38,408 bases of DNA, taken from the NCBI RefSeq assembly GCF_024609765.1, contig NZ_JANFDG010000039.1, positions 1 through 38,408 on the forward strand, written 5' to 3'. The notes beneath the pieces were generated by a model. It saw only the letters and a list, made by a program, of their open reading frames with translations. It did no database searches and had not been told where the DNA came from. This document shows positions 1-7,387 of the stretch, one piece after another (positions within the stretch are counted from its first letter, which is position 1; every line of letters begins with the position of its first letter). The stretch is from Shinella pollutisoli. Lineage in GTDB: Bacteria; Pseudomonadota; Alphaproteobacteria; Rhizobiales; Rhizobiaceae. The translations under genes were made by a program, and so were the position numbers.

Positions 1-654
1 CTCGGCATTCCTCGCCCTGGCAGCCGCAAAGATATGGCTGCCATACTTTGTCAACAGGACCTAGCAGGGCTCTGCCCCTGCGATCATTCCTGCACACGAG
101 ACTCATCCCGAAACCAGGGCAGCCTCGAAATCCGAACACGACACTTCCGGTCATCCTTCGCTATCCGGGCGATGGGGTTCCTGCTCGACCCTGCAAGGGG
201 TTTTGTTCCGGCACTGAGGCAAAGGGGGCACTGGCGAAAAAGAAGAAGAGCGAAGCGACCCGTGAAACTCGAGACTCGATATCTCGAAACCGAGAATCCT
301 GACCCTTTAGAACACAGTTCTGATTTCAAGAATTCAGCTAACGGGACTAAGAGTCTTAACACTGTCGGCTCTAGACAACGAATTGAAACACTGGTTTCTC
401 AGGCGATTGAGAAATGTTTTTCGGTTGAAAACGTAAAACCTTCAAAATTTGCAACCACATCCTCATAATAATTCTCACTATTCTCCTAAAGCCTCCCCCT
501 AACATTATTAACACTGTCAGGCTTAGTCCGCAGACAAGAAACCTTGTTATTCAGGCGGGCGAGATAGATTTTCTGGTTGAAAGCGTAAAAAACTTGTCAG
601 CTATATTGCGCTCTGCACATTCTCGCTGAACCATAATGTTCAGGGAGACTGCAA
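1..654. other. Non-coding region upstream of the replication initiator
   Basis: No convincing gene is seen. Open frames here, such as 34 to 468, have no recognisable domain and improbable composition. The first 250 bases are GC-rich; from about 300 to 640 the sequence becomes clearly AT-rich, unlike the coding parts of the element. A short inverted repeat (tcgaga/tctcga around 269 to 287) and the paired 152-bp-offset repeats described separately lie here. An AT-rich repeat region directly before a Rep_3-type gene is what an iteron-type replication origin and rep promoter would look like, but no DnaA box was identified with confidence. Confidence 0.45.
356..592 (+). repeat. Two diverged direct repeat copies with a fixed 152-bp offset
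   Basis: Copy A (about 356 to 440) and copy B (about 508 to 592) align without any gap. Both begin ttaacactgtc (356 and 508), share tcaggcg (399 and 551), and share ggttgaaa-cgtaaaa (423 and 575), every match being offset by exactly 152. Identity between these blocks is lower but above chance. They lie directly upstream of the replication initiator, so they are candidate initiator-binding sites or duplicated control elements. The function is inferred from position only. Confidence 0.7.
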
Positions 655-2067
655 ATGCAATATCGCAACGCCATCGGACAGCTTGCCTGGTCGTCGAGAA
701 ACGAAGAAGTAGCGCATCGTGCGAGGGATCGTCGTGGCATCCGCGCCGGCGACCTTGTTTGCGAAGCCGTGGCCGACAACGATGTGTCGAACCCTCGTGT
801 CGAAATCCCCTTTGCCCTGACGAAGGGGACGACATTCCGCGTCGTCGAAGGCACCGAAGTTGCCGACAGGCTTACCTCAACGGACCAGGCACTCTGGTAT
901 TATCTGTTCACCCGGGCGAAGGTCGATATCAACAGCCTCGCGAAAGTTGGCAGCGACGGAGGGTTCCGCGACCGCGAAGCCTACCGCGGTGAGGCTCGGG
1001 TGCACAAAGTCACCGTCGGGGACATGCTGGCCTATCTCGGTCTGAAGAACCCGGCGCGGCTGCGAGAGAGCCTGGAGCGCATTGCCGAGACAATGGCGCG
1101 GTACGATATCCGATATCGCGGCACCCGACTGACGAAACCGGTGCCGTACCTGACCGTCCATTCGATGCCGGAGAGGCTTCGGAGCCGGGACGAGATCGGT
1201 TTCGAGCTTCACCCCGAGGTCCGCGTCTGCATGCTCCTCAGCAGAAAATACGTGACCGTCGACCTGAATGCATTGCCGACGTTCAAGAGCCGCTACAGCG
1301 CCCGCCTGTTCGTGAAGCTATCGTACCTGGCGGCTCGTCATCAGGCACTGCTTCGTTCGAAGAAGGACAAGGACGGAAAGGTCGGACCGAACAAAACGTT
1401 CTGGGTGATCGATCCCGAAGCGTTAGCGGCGGAGCTGGGATACCCAGTGCCGACATACCGTGCGTCGACGTTTGCGGCGGCGATGACCAAAGCCATCGCC
1501 GAGATTCAGGCGCTGCCAAAACTGAATCAGAGGTTCGATGTCCTGGCCGTTTTGCCAACGGCAAGGGTTCCGCGCTTCAGCTTCGCCGTGACCGAGGCGC
1601 GAAAGTCGGTCTTCGACGTTCACCGTGCATGGCTCAAACGCGCGGCGTTCTATCACGCTACGGCGCATACCCAGCCACTCAAAAGGGAGAAGATCAACAT
1701 GAAGGACAATCAGTTCGTACATGTGTCCCGGATCGCTCAGGCTGAGGCATTCACGGGTTATGACGGCCTGCGGATTTCAATGGCCTGGCAAGACGATATC
1801 GAAGAGGCGAACGCAGGAATTCGAGACGCGATCGCCGGATGGACGGCCGCCGAGTTCCTGGAGCGGATCGATCGCTTCGGCGTGGACCCGATGTTTGCGT
1901 CATGGCTGGAGCACAAGGTCGCGGCATGGAATATTCCGGAGATTCCACTGGAGCCCGCCGTCGTGGCCGAGGAGGACGCGGTTCATTATTCCTACGGCGA
2001 TGAAGACGAGGAAGATACACGCTGCGGTGACGAGTGGGGTGATATCGGATACGCCGACGCTGCATGA
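655..2067 (+). CDS. Replication initiator protein, Rep_3/RepB-like
   Basis: The 470-residue product resembles Rep_3-type plasmid initiators, which bind iterons through two winged-helix domains and recruit host replication proteins. A first winged-helix region fits residues about 73 to 165, beginning LTSTDQALWYYLF. A second fits about 185 to 305 and contains FKSRYSARLFVKLSYLAARH, like the conserved K-S-x-Y-S-x-R-L-Y helix of the family. The C-terminal third (after about 345) is extra and ends in an acidic tail of about 35 residues. The ATG at 655 has a good Shine-Dalgarno (AGGGAG, 642 to 647, 7 nt spacing). It stands alone, with 192 bp before the next gene. The family call rests on motif recognition and not on a search; a phage-type replication protein is the main alternative. 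Confidence 0.65.
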   Translation: MQYRNAIGQLAWSSRNEEVAHRARDRRGIRAGDLVCEAVADNDVSNPRVEIPFALTKGTTFRVVEGTEVADRLTSTDQALWYYLFTRAKVDINSLAKVGSDGGFRDREAYRGEARVHKVTVGDMLAYLGLKNPARLRESLERIAETMARYDIRYRGTRLTKPVPYLTVHSMPERLRSRDEIGFELHPEVRVCMLLSRKYVTVDLNALPTFKSRYSARLFVKLSYLAARHQALLRSKKDKDGKVGPNKTFWVIDPEALAAELGYPVPTYRASTFAAAMTKAIAEIQALPKLNQRFDVLAVLPTARVPRFSFAVTEARKSVFDVHRAWLKRAAFYHATAHTQPLKREKINMKDNQFVHVSRIAQAEAFTGYDGLRISMAWQDDIEEANAGIRDAIAGWTAAEFLERIDRFGVDPMFASWLEHKVAAWNIPEIPLEPAVVAEEDAVHYSYGDEDEEDTRCGDEWGDIGYADAA

Positions 2068-2211
2068 CGATCGCACTCCGTTAACCGGAACGAAGAAATC
2101 CCGGATGCCGCGTTGACGCCTCCGATCATACGCGGCATGGTTGCGAAGAATTGGAAACCTGAGGTCATGACGAAAGCACTGCGAATAGCCGCCTGAACAC
2201 GAAGATCGCCA

Positions 2212-2223
2212 CCAACCGGTTGG
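2212..2223. promoter_or_regulatory. 12-bp perfect palindrome upstream of the protease operon
   Basis: CCAACCGGTTGG is a perfect palindrome 36 bp before the start codon of the AAA+/M41 protein, in the 192-bp gap after the rep gene. Position suggests an operator for the operon 2260 to 5700. No second copy was noticed in the window, so this is a weak candidate. Confidence 0.35.
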
Positions 2224-2259
2224 CGAGATGTTCAGTTCTGTCTGCAGGAGTTACCCGTC

Positions 2260-4257
2260 ATGGCCGGCAAGCCCAAGCTCTCGTTCGAGCGCGAAATCTC
2301 CCGTCTCCACGTCGCGAAGTTTTTCGCCGACCTCGGCCCCGATCCGAAGGGTGCTCACCTCGTTCTCATCCCCCTGAACGCATCGATGACGCACTGGTAT
2401 CGCGCCGCCGAGGAGTACGTCCGCGAGGCCAAGAAGACTAGCGCGGACAGCCCGAAGCAGACGCAGATGACAGGGACCGTAGAAGACCTGATCGTTGACG
2501 ACGCGGAGTTCGACTTCACGGGCGAACGGCTGTCTTCGCCCTTCGCCGTCGATGTCCAGCTCCTCGGTAATAGCGGCCTCGACGACCGGTTCGAGTTCGG
2601 GGCATGCAACGTGATCCTCTCCGCCGCCGAGAACGAAAACCTGGACCACCCCTCGCTGTTGCTCGTGGACAGCCGCACGGCGGTAGAGCTGGACATCGAC
2701 CTGATCGTTCAGGCGGCGACCACCTGCGGCCGACCGGTCACTCGTGTCGAGGCCTGCCGCCTTTCGCGCATGCCGCACCGTCGTCGCGCCGTTGCGTTCC
2801 GTTCGCCGCGTGCGATTGGCAAGAGCCACGCCCTCCAGGTCGAAGCCGCCAAGCTCGAACGCGAGAAAAAGGAAATCGAGCGTCAGGAGCGTGAAGAGGC
2901 CGCGAAAGCAAAGCGCCGCCCGGCTGATGAGCGCGTCGTTCCCGCCGACACGCCGTATCTCGAAGACATGCACGGCTATGGCCCCGCTGCCGATTGGGGT
3001 CACGAACTCGCGCAGGATATGGAAGACTGGCGCCGCGGCAATATTCGCTGGAACGATGTCGATGGCGGTATTCTCCTGAGCGGCCCTCCGGGGTGCGGCA
3101 AGACGACCTTTGCGAAGTCGCTGGCGCGGTCGCTGGACGCGCATCTCGTCGTTGGCAGCTATTCGGCATGGCTCGGGACGGGTGAAGGTCATCAGGGCAA
3201 TCTTCTGCTGGCAATGCGGGCGGCGTTCGCGGAGGCCATGAAGCATGCGCCGAGCGTCCTTTTGATCGATGAAATCGACAACTTCGTTGCCCGTGGCTCA
3301 ATCGGCAACGGACGCTCGGATGAGTGGAACCGCGGCGTGGTCAATGGCCTCTTGGAGTGCCTGGACGGCGCTGTCGAGCGCGAGGGCGTGGTCGTCGTAG
3401 GCGCGACCAATGATCCGTCGGGCATCGACACGGCGCTCCGCCGTCCGGGTCGCCTCGACCGCCACATCGAAATCCCGCTTCCCGATGCCAAGGCGCGTTC
3501 CGCGATCCTGCGTCAGCACCTCGACGCTAACATTGACGTGACTTGCCTCGACCGTGAGACGGAAGGCATGTCGGGTGCAGACCTCGAACGTGTGGCTCGC
3601 GACGCACGCCGCCGCGCACGCCGTGAGCGTGTCGATGTCGGTATCCACCATGTCCGCGCTTCGCTTCCGGTTCGCCAGAGCCGAACGCCCGCATATCGCC
3701 GTCATATCGCCGTCCACGAAATCGGCCACGCGGTCGTCGCTGTCGCAACCGGCAGCCGTGTGCGCGAGGTTTTTGTGGAACCCGACTTCGTCGCGGACCA
3801 GCCGAGCCACATCGCTGGCGCGGCGGTGGTCAGCATGCGCGAGGGTATCCAGGACTACCAGTGGCATATGGACCGCGTCGCGCACTGCCTCGGCGGTCTG
3901 GCCGCGGAGAAAATGATCTATGGCAGCCACAGCGACAGCGTCTCCGTCGATCTGGTCAATGCGACGAATGCCGCGCGCAACGCCCTTGCGAGCTACGGCA
4001 TGGGCGGCTCGCTGTACTCCCACGGTGTCGCGGGTATGACTGACCTCGCTCGTGCGCAGGATTTCGATCCGGGTCTGCGTCAAAGCATCGACGGCATCCT
4101 GCACGATCAGGCAGCGCGTGCGCGCGCCATTCTCGAGGAACACCGCGAGGCGGTTGCGGAACTCGTCGAGATGCTCCTGCAGCATCACCGCCTGGACGGT
4201 GCGGTCGTGCATGAAGTCGTCGCACGCCCGCGCCGTCAGTTGGCCCTTGCGATCTAA
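2260..4257 (+). CDS. Soluble FtsH-like AAA+ ATPase with M41 zinc metalloprotease domain
   Basis: The 665-residue protein combines an AAA+ unfoldase with an M41-type peptidase. Walker A is GPPGCGKT (275 to 282), Walker B LLIDEID (334 to 340), and the second region of homology runs about 382 to 401 with RRPGRLDR. The zinc motif HEIGH is at 486 to 490, and D564 in a VDLVNAT context matches the third zinc ligand of FtsH. FtsH itself is membrane-anchored; here no transmembrane segment is seen. Instead there is an unrecognised N-terminal domain of about 190 residues and a charged, probably coiled-coil linker (about 195 to 222). It should therefore act as a cytoplasmic ATP-dependent protease. The ATG has AGGAG upstream. 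It heads a four-gene set with very short gaps or overlaps. Substrate and benefit to the element are unknown. Confidence 0.85.
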   Translation: MAGKPKLSFEREISRLHVAKFFADLGPDPKGAHLVLIPLNASMTHWYRAAEEYVREAKKTSADSPKQTQMTGTVEDLIVDDAEFDFTGERLSSPFAVDVQLLGNSGLDDRFEFGACNVILSAAENENLDHPSLLLVDSRTAVELDIDLIVQAATTCGRPVTRVEACRLSRMPHRRRAVAFRSPRAIGKSHALQVEAAKLEREKKEIERQEREEAAKAKRRPADERVVPADTPYLEDMHGYGPAADWGHELAQDMEDWRRGNIRWNDVDGGILLSGPPGCGKTTFAKSLARSLDAHLVVGSYSAWLGTGEGHQGNLLLAMRAAFAEAMKHAPSVLLIDEIDNFVARGSIGNGRSDEWNRGVVNGLLECLDGAVEREGVVVVGATNDPSGIDTALRRPGRLDRHIEIPLPDAKARSAILRQHLDANIDVTCLDRETEGMSGADLERVARDARRRARRERVDVGIHHVRASLPVRQSRTPAYRRHIAVHEIGHAVVAVATGSRVREVFVEPDFVADQPSHIAGAAVVSMREGIQDYQWHMDRVAHCLGGLAAEKMIYGSHSDSVSVDLVNATNAARNALASYGMGGSLYSHGVAGMTDLARAQDFDPGLRQSIDGILHDQAARARAILEEHREAVAELVEMLLQHHRLDGAVVHEVVARPRRQLALAI

Positions 4258-4268
4258 GGGAGGGTCAG

Positions 4269-4805
4269 ATGTTCGTGAAAAAGTTCTACGTCAGCGACAC
4301 CCACTTCGGCCACGCTCTCATGCTGACGTCGGGAGACCGGCCGTTCCGCTCAACGGACGAGATGGACGAAGCAATGATCCACCGCTGGAACACCGCTGTC
4401 GGCGATAATGACATTGTGTATCACCTCGGTGACTTCTCCATGGCTCTCGGCATCGAGGATCGCGTTCGCGGGATTTTCCACCGGTTGCGCGGGCGCAAGT
4501 ACCTGATCCTCGGAAACCACGACTACCGCAAGCCGAATGTCGTCCACCCGACGCTGGCGGGGCTGGAATGGGCCGCGCCGCCGACCCCGGCGCTGGAAAC
4601 GACCGACGAGGGCCATCGCGTCTTTCTGAGCCACTACGCTCATCGTGTATGGCCGGGATCGCATAAAGGTTCGTTCCACTTTTTCGGTCATTCTCACGGT
4701 GCGCTACCACCTCTAGGTCGCAGTCGCGATGTGGGCGTGGATTGCCGTGACGTGGCCTTCAATCCGAAGACATTCGCGGAGCTGACGAAAGGGATGAGGA
4801 AATGA
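4269..4805 (+). CDS. Calcineurin-like metallophosphoesterase
   Basis: The 178-residue protein has the complete two-metal phosphoesterase motif set: D10-x-H12 in SDTHFGH, D55 in HLGDF, N83-H84-D85 in GNHD, H122 in LSHY, and H141-x-H143 in GHSH. Such compact proteins are common in phages and mobile elements and hydrolyse phosphomono- or phosphodiesters; the substrate cannot be read from the sequence. The start has a strong Shine-Dalgarno (GGGAGGG) placed in the 11 bases after the stop of the protease gene. Its stop codon overlaps the next start in ATGA, so translation of the two is probably coupled. A role in nucleic acid end processing or nucleotide signalling is possible but not shown. Confidence 0.88.
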   Translation: MFVKKFYVSDTHFGHALMLTSGDRPFRSTDEMDEAMIHRWNTAVGDNDIVYHLGDFSMALGIEDRVRGIFHRLRGRKYLILGNHDYRKPNVVHPTLAGLEWAAPPTPALETTDEGHRVFLSHYAHRVWPGSHKGSFHFFGHSHGALPPLGRSRDVGVDCRDVAFNPKTFAELTKGMRK

Positions 4806-5089
4806 CCGGCGAAGAACTGAACAACATCTACGGCAATATCATCATGCCGGATGCGACGGTCGCGGTGCCTGCTCAGTGGATGCCTGCCGTCCACGAGGCC
4901 TTGCAGGCGCTGCATGACCTTCCGGGCAGCGTGCGTGCATTCCTCATCGTCACGGGTTTCGGCGAAGAGAACGGCCATCTGGTCGTCGAGATGGTCGCGT
5001 CGACGCAATACATTTCCGCCGACGGCATGGCCGCGATCGCATCGATCGTGGAGAGGGCGCAGGCCGCCGTCCTCGCGCGGAGGCACTGA
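4802..5089 (+). CDS. Small hypothetical protein of the protease operon
   Basis: This 95-residue protein is not recognised. It is mixed alpha/beta in appearance: a hydrophobic strand SVRAFLIVTGF near residues 43 to 53, then a second strand HLVVEMVAST, then a helical end. There is no signal peptide, membrane segment or cysteine cluster. It overlaps the metallophosphoesterase by four bases (ATGA) and shares one base with the next start (TGATG). This strongly supports it as a genuine translated member of the operon despite its size. Confidence 0.65.
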   Translation: MTGEELNNIYGNIIMPDATVAVPAQWMPAVHEALQALHDLPGSVRAFLIVTGFGEENGHLVVEMVASTQYISADGMAAIASIVERAQAAVLARRH

Positions 5090-5700
5090 TGCGCTTGGAA
5101 TACGATCTCGAAATCCGAGACCTGTCGTGCGGCATTGTTCGCGATGGCCTCGGGATGGATATCGGCGACGGTTGGCGTGAGATTGCGGTTGATGCCATCG
5201 GTCGCCTGGCGGAGGTGTCTCACGGCCGCGTGGAGGTGGAGAAGGTCGGCGAAAAGTGGGGCCTCCTCGACATCCGTCCTGGTGTTCGGGGTCTCGACAT
5301 CGACACGATCCGCGCCGTCTTCGACATCGCGTCACAGGCCCGATCGAGGTCGGCGGATATCTGCGAACTCTGCGGTCGGTTCGGCGAAATCCGCCGTGCC
5401 GGTTGGCACCGCGTCCGTTGTGACGACTGCGAAGCTGAACACGTCCGACGTCATGAGTTTGTCGGATGGAACCGGAAGGATATCGCCGAGGCCGCTGCCT
5501 ACTACATCGGCGTATGCCTGGAGCACGGCAGGCTTTTTCCTGTCGGGAATATCATAATCCAGCTCTGGCCTGACGACATCGATCGCCGCCATTTTGTCGA
5601 TGAGGTCAACTTCACTGTCGCCTGGTGGCGGGCTGGATCGATGATCGTTGGTGTCTCCGACGACCTGCGCGAGGCCTTCCGCAAGCTCCGTTTCCGATAG
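5089..5700 (+). CDS. Zinc-finger protein, first of two paralogues
   Basis: The 203-residue protein has one four-cysteine zinc-binding site, C92-x2-C95-x15-C111-x2-C114 (CELCG...CDDC). An N-terminal part contains GDGWREIAVDAI (27 to 37) and VEVEKVGEKWGLLDI (48 to 62). This order (GW helix, a K-WG strand, then CxxC...CxxC) matches a class of small uncharacterised proteins common in phages and mobile elements. The C-terminal 85 residues have no recognised fold. The start overlaps the previous stop by one base. Its stop codon lies inside the left arm of a perfect inverted repeat that reaches the next gene. The gene at 5738 is a diverged paralogue with identical cysteine spacing. Function unknown. 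Confidence 0.75.
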   Translation: MRLEYDLEIRDLSCGIVRDGLGMDIGDGWREIAVDAIGRLAEVSHGRVEVEKVGEKWGLLDIRPGVRGLDIDTIRAVFDIASQARSRSADICELCGRFGEIRRAGWHRVRCDDCEAEHVRRHEFVGWNRKDIAEAAAYYIGVCLEHGRLFPVGNIIIQLWPDDIDRRHFVDEVNFTVAWWRAGSMIVGVSDDLREAFRKLRFR

Positions 5701-5738
5701 CGGTTGTTACTGAATCCAGGAAATAGGAACAACCGCTA
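5698..5738 (+). promoter_or_regulatory. 11-bp perfect inverted repeat joining stop and start codons
   Basis: Arms TAGCGGTTGTT (5698 to 5708) and AACAACCGCTA (5728 to 5738) are perfect reverse complements around a 19-base loop. The left arm starts with the TAG stop of the first zinc-finger gene, and the right arm ends with the A of the ATG of the second. The ribosome-binding candidate (AGGAA, 5725 to 5729) falls in the loop and the start of the right arm. In mRNA this could make translation of the second gene depend on ribosomes reaching the upstream stop; alternatively it is an operator. There is no T-tract, so it is not a standard terminator. Confidence 0.6.
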
Positions 5739-6547
5739 TGGAAGACTGGCTGACAAACCTGCGCCGCAGATATCAGATCAACGAAGACGCCGAGTTTTCG
5801 GTCCGGCACGGATGGCGTGGCATCGTCGAGCGATTTTACGACGAGGCCGCGGCGACCGTCGGCGATCCTGCGAAGATGTTCACGCTTCAGGTCAAACAGA
5901 AGTTGGCACGCCTGGACATCCATGTCCGCGTCGCCGACGAACACCGCACAATGATCAATTGGTACATCAAGGCCGCCGAGGAAGAGGCATCGCGGACATG
6001 CGAGCACTGCGGGTCGCCGAACGGATCGCAGACGGTACGACAGCACATCATCGAGTGCGACGACTGCCGCGACTTCGATCTCGCGCTCGACCAGCGCGGC
6101 CGCCGCGCGACCGAAATCAAAGCCGCCGCCCGCAGGTATGTTCGCGACTGCGCGCATGCCGGAAAAGTCCTCGACATCCGAGAATGGGCCGAGCGTCGTT
6201 GGCGGAAGGATAGTCCGCCGAAGCGGAACGCGATGACCGCCGCTCTCCGTGAGGAAATCCGACTGGGCGTTGCCGTCGTCGACATTTGGCGGCGCTTCGA
6301 GGTCGGAGGGAAGATCGCTCTCGAACTAATCGGAGCAAAGACCTACGCCGACCTGTACCGGATTCTCCGCGACAAGGAATTGGCCCCCGGCTTTCGACCT
6401 GGGGAGGTCGTCCAGTGGGTTGCTGACGGGAAAATGGATAGTCACCGCGTCGGCGAGATTTTCGGGATTGCCGACGACGAGGTCGAGGCATTCGTGTCGG
6501 CGTGGCTTGCCAATGAAGGCACCCCAAAAGGCGACGAGGAGCCGTAA
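5738..6547 (+). CDS. Zinc-finger protein, second paralogue with C-terminal extension
   Basis: The 269-residue protein repeats the plan of the gene before it: HGWRGIVERFY (24 to 34), QVKQKLARLDI (51 to 61), then C88-x2-C91-x15-C107-x2-C110 (CEHCG...CDDC). The x15 spacing is the same, and the distance from the GW pair to the first cysteine is nearly the same (62 against 63). It differs by a longer C-terminal part (about 115 to 269). That part is helical, basic near 150, and contains VDIWRRFEVGGKIALELIG and VQWVADGKM, which could be helix-turn-helix-like DNA-binding segments. The gene is bounded on both sides by inverted repeats starting at stop codons. A regulatory or DNA-binding role is plausible but unproven. 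Confidence 0.7.
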   Translation: MEDWLTNLRRRYQINEDAEFSVRHGWRGIVERFYDEAAATVGDPAKMFTLQVKQKLARLDIHVRVADEHRTMINWYIKAAEEEASRTCEHCGSPNGSQTVRQHIIECDDCRDFDLALDQRGRRATEIKAAARRYVRDCAHAGKVLDIREWAERRWRKDSPPKRNAMTAALREEIRLGVAVVDIWRRFEVGGKIALELIGAKTYADLYRILRDKELAPGFRPGEVVQWVADGKMDSHRVGEIFGIADDEVEAFVSAWLANEGTPKGDEEP

Positions 6548-6592
6548 TTCAAGAACTCGAAGCATACGCGTATTGGTTGAGTTCTTGAATTA
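6545..6592. promoter_or_regulatory. 48-bp nested palindrome after the second zinc-finger gene
   Basis: Arms TAATTCAAGAACTC (6545 to 6558) and GAGTTCTTGAATTA (6579 to 6592) are perfect 14-bp reverse complements. Centred on exactly the same point (6568.5) is a second perfect palindrome, ATACGCGTAT (6564 to 6573). The left arm begins with the TAA stop codon. The stem is AT-rich and no T-run follows, so a rho-independent terminator is unlikely. A concentric dyad suggests a binding site for a symmetric protein complex. The half-site ATTCAAGA recurs nearby at about 6635 (aattcaagactcc), and a related ttcaagaattc lies at about 324 to 334 before the rep gene. Confidence 0.65.
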
Positions 6593-6817
6593 TGAGACGA
6601 TAGGAGCTCCAGTTTGAAATAAATTTCAAAGAAGAATTCAAGACTCCGTTAAATCACTGTTTTCAATTTGTAAGTTTCGCATGCAGAAGCAGCCGCGCGA
6701 CATTCTGGCATCGGAACCACCGTCAAGGAATTAATTATCCCCGGTTGTTATTCAGTTGTTGACGAGATGCCGTCATTCGTGATTTTTGCACCGACGAAAA
6801 ACGTGGAAGGTCGTATG
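6593..6817. other. AT-rich intergenic region before the excisionase/integrase pair
   Basis: No gene is seen. The stretch is AT-rich relative to its surroundings and contains another copy of the half-site aattcaaga (about 6634). It presumably holds the promoter for the excisionase-like gene and the integrase, and may include recombination directionality sites. No clear -35/-10 pair stands out. Confidence 0.4.
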
Positions 6818-7387
6818 ATGAGCGCTAACGATGATGACGATTGGATGTCCCTGGACATGTCCGGTCTGTCCCGCCGACTGGTAGCCGACATGGAGGAGCT
6901 GATCGTTGACCTTGATGTGTCATCTCAGCGGAACTTGGAGCAGTTGGCGGAAATCGAGCGGGGGCAGATTCCGCTTCACGCTCCCGACGATATGGCATTG
7001 CCGCTCGCGCGCATCATCTGTCATCCGGCATTCGGTGGACATCTGGCTGCCGACCCCGCTTGGGACATACCAGGCGCCACTCTCACCGTGGACAAACTCA
7101 GAGAGGCGATCAAACGCGGGCATCTTAAGGACTGCCCTGTTGATCTGAAAAACCGATACACGACCGTAGCGAATATCAAGGAGTGGCTGGCAGAATGGCC
7201 CGACGTCGAGAACCCCCGCGAATTGAACTCCAGGCCGAACGCAAGCATCGCAATGGCAGCGTCGAAAAAGCCGTCTGGGTCATCAAACATTTCGACGAGG
7301 GAAAAGGACGCCAAGCTGTCATCAGCACAGGCTTCGGCGCTGATGAAGGCGCAGACGCTCAGAAATACTTTGCGCAGTGGCTCGTAG
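6818..7387 (+). CDS. Excisionase-like DNA-binding protein
   Basis: The frame from the chosen ATG encodes 189 residues. Residues about 89 to 127 (LTVDKLREAIKRGHL...YTTVANIKEWLAEW) look like the MerR/excisionase winged-helix fold, in which a helix-turn-helix sets a residue at the N-terminus of the helix and the wing precedes a final helix. Such proteins control the direction of site-specific recombination, and this one sits directly before the integrase. ATG 6818 is preferred over 6767 or 6815 because GGAAGG (6805 to 6810) is 7 bases upstream. The last 63 codons overlap the integrase in another frame and are low in complexity (Ser, Ala, Lys rich), so the functional protein may effectively end near the overlap. 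Family call is from pattern only. Confidence 0.6.
   Translation: MSANDDDDWMSLDMSGLSRRLVADMEELIVDLDVSSQRNLEQLAEIERGQIPLHAPDDMALPLARIICHPAFGGHLAADPAWDIPGATLTVDKLREAIKRGHLKDCPVDLKNRYTTVANIKEWLAEWPDVENPRELNSRPNASIAMAASKKPSGSSNISTREKDAKLSSAQASALMKAQTLRNTLRSGS

Noticed and set aside
34-468. 144-residue open frame before the replication gene
   Set aside because: No recognisable domain, no clear ribosome site, and it runs from GC-rich into AT-rich repeat sequence; composition does not look coding.
2251-3246. Minus-strand open frame opposite the AAA+ protease
   Set aside because: The plus strand has unmistakable Walker and zinc motifs in this stretch; the minus frame has none.
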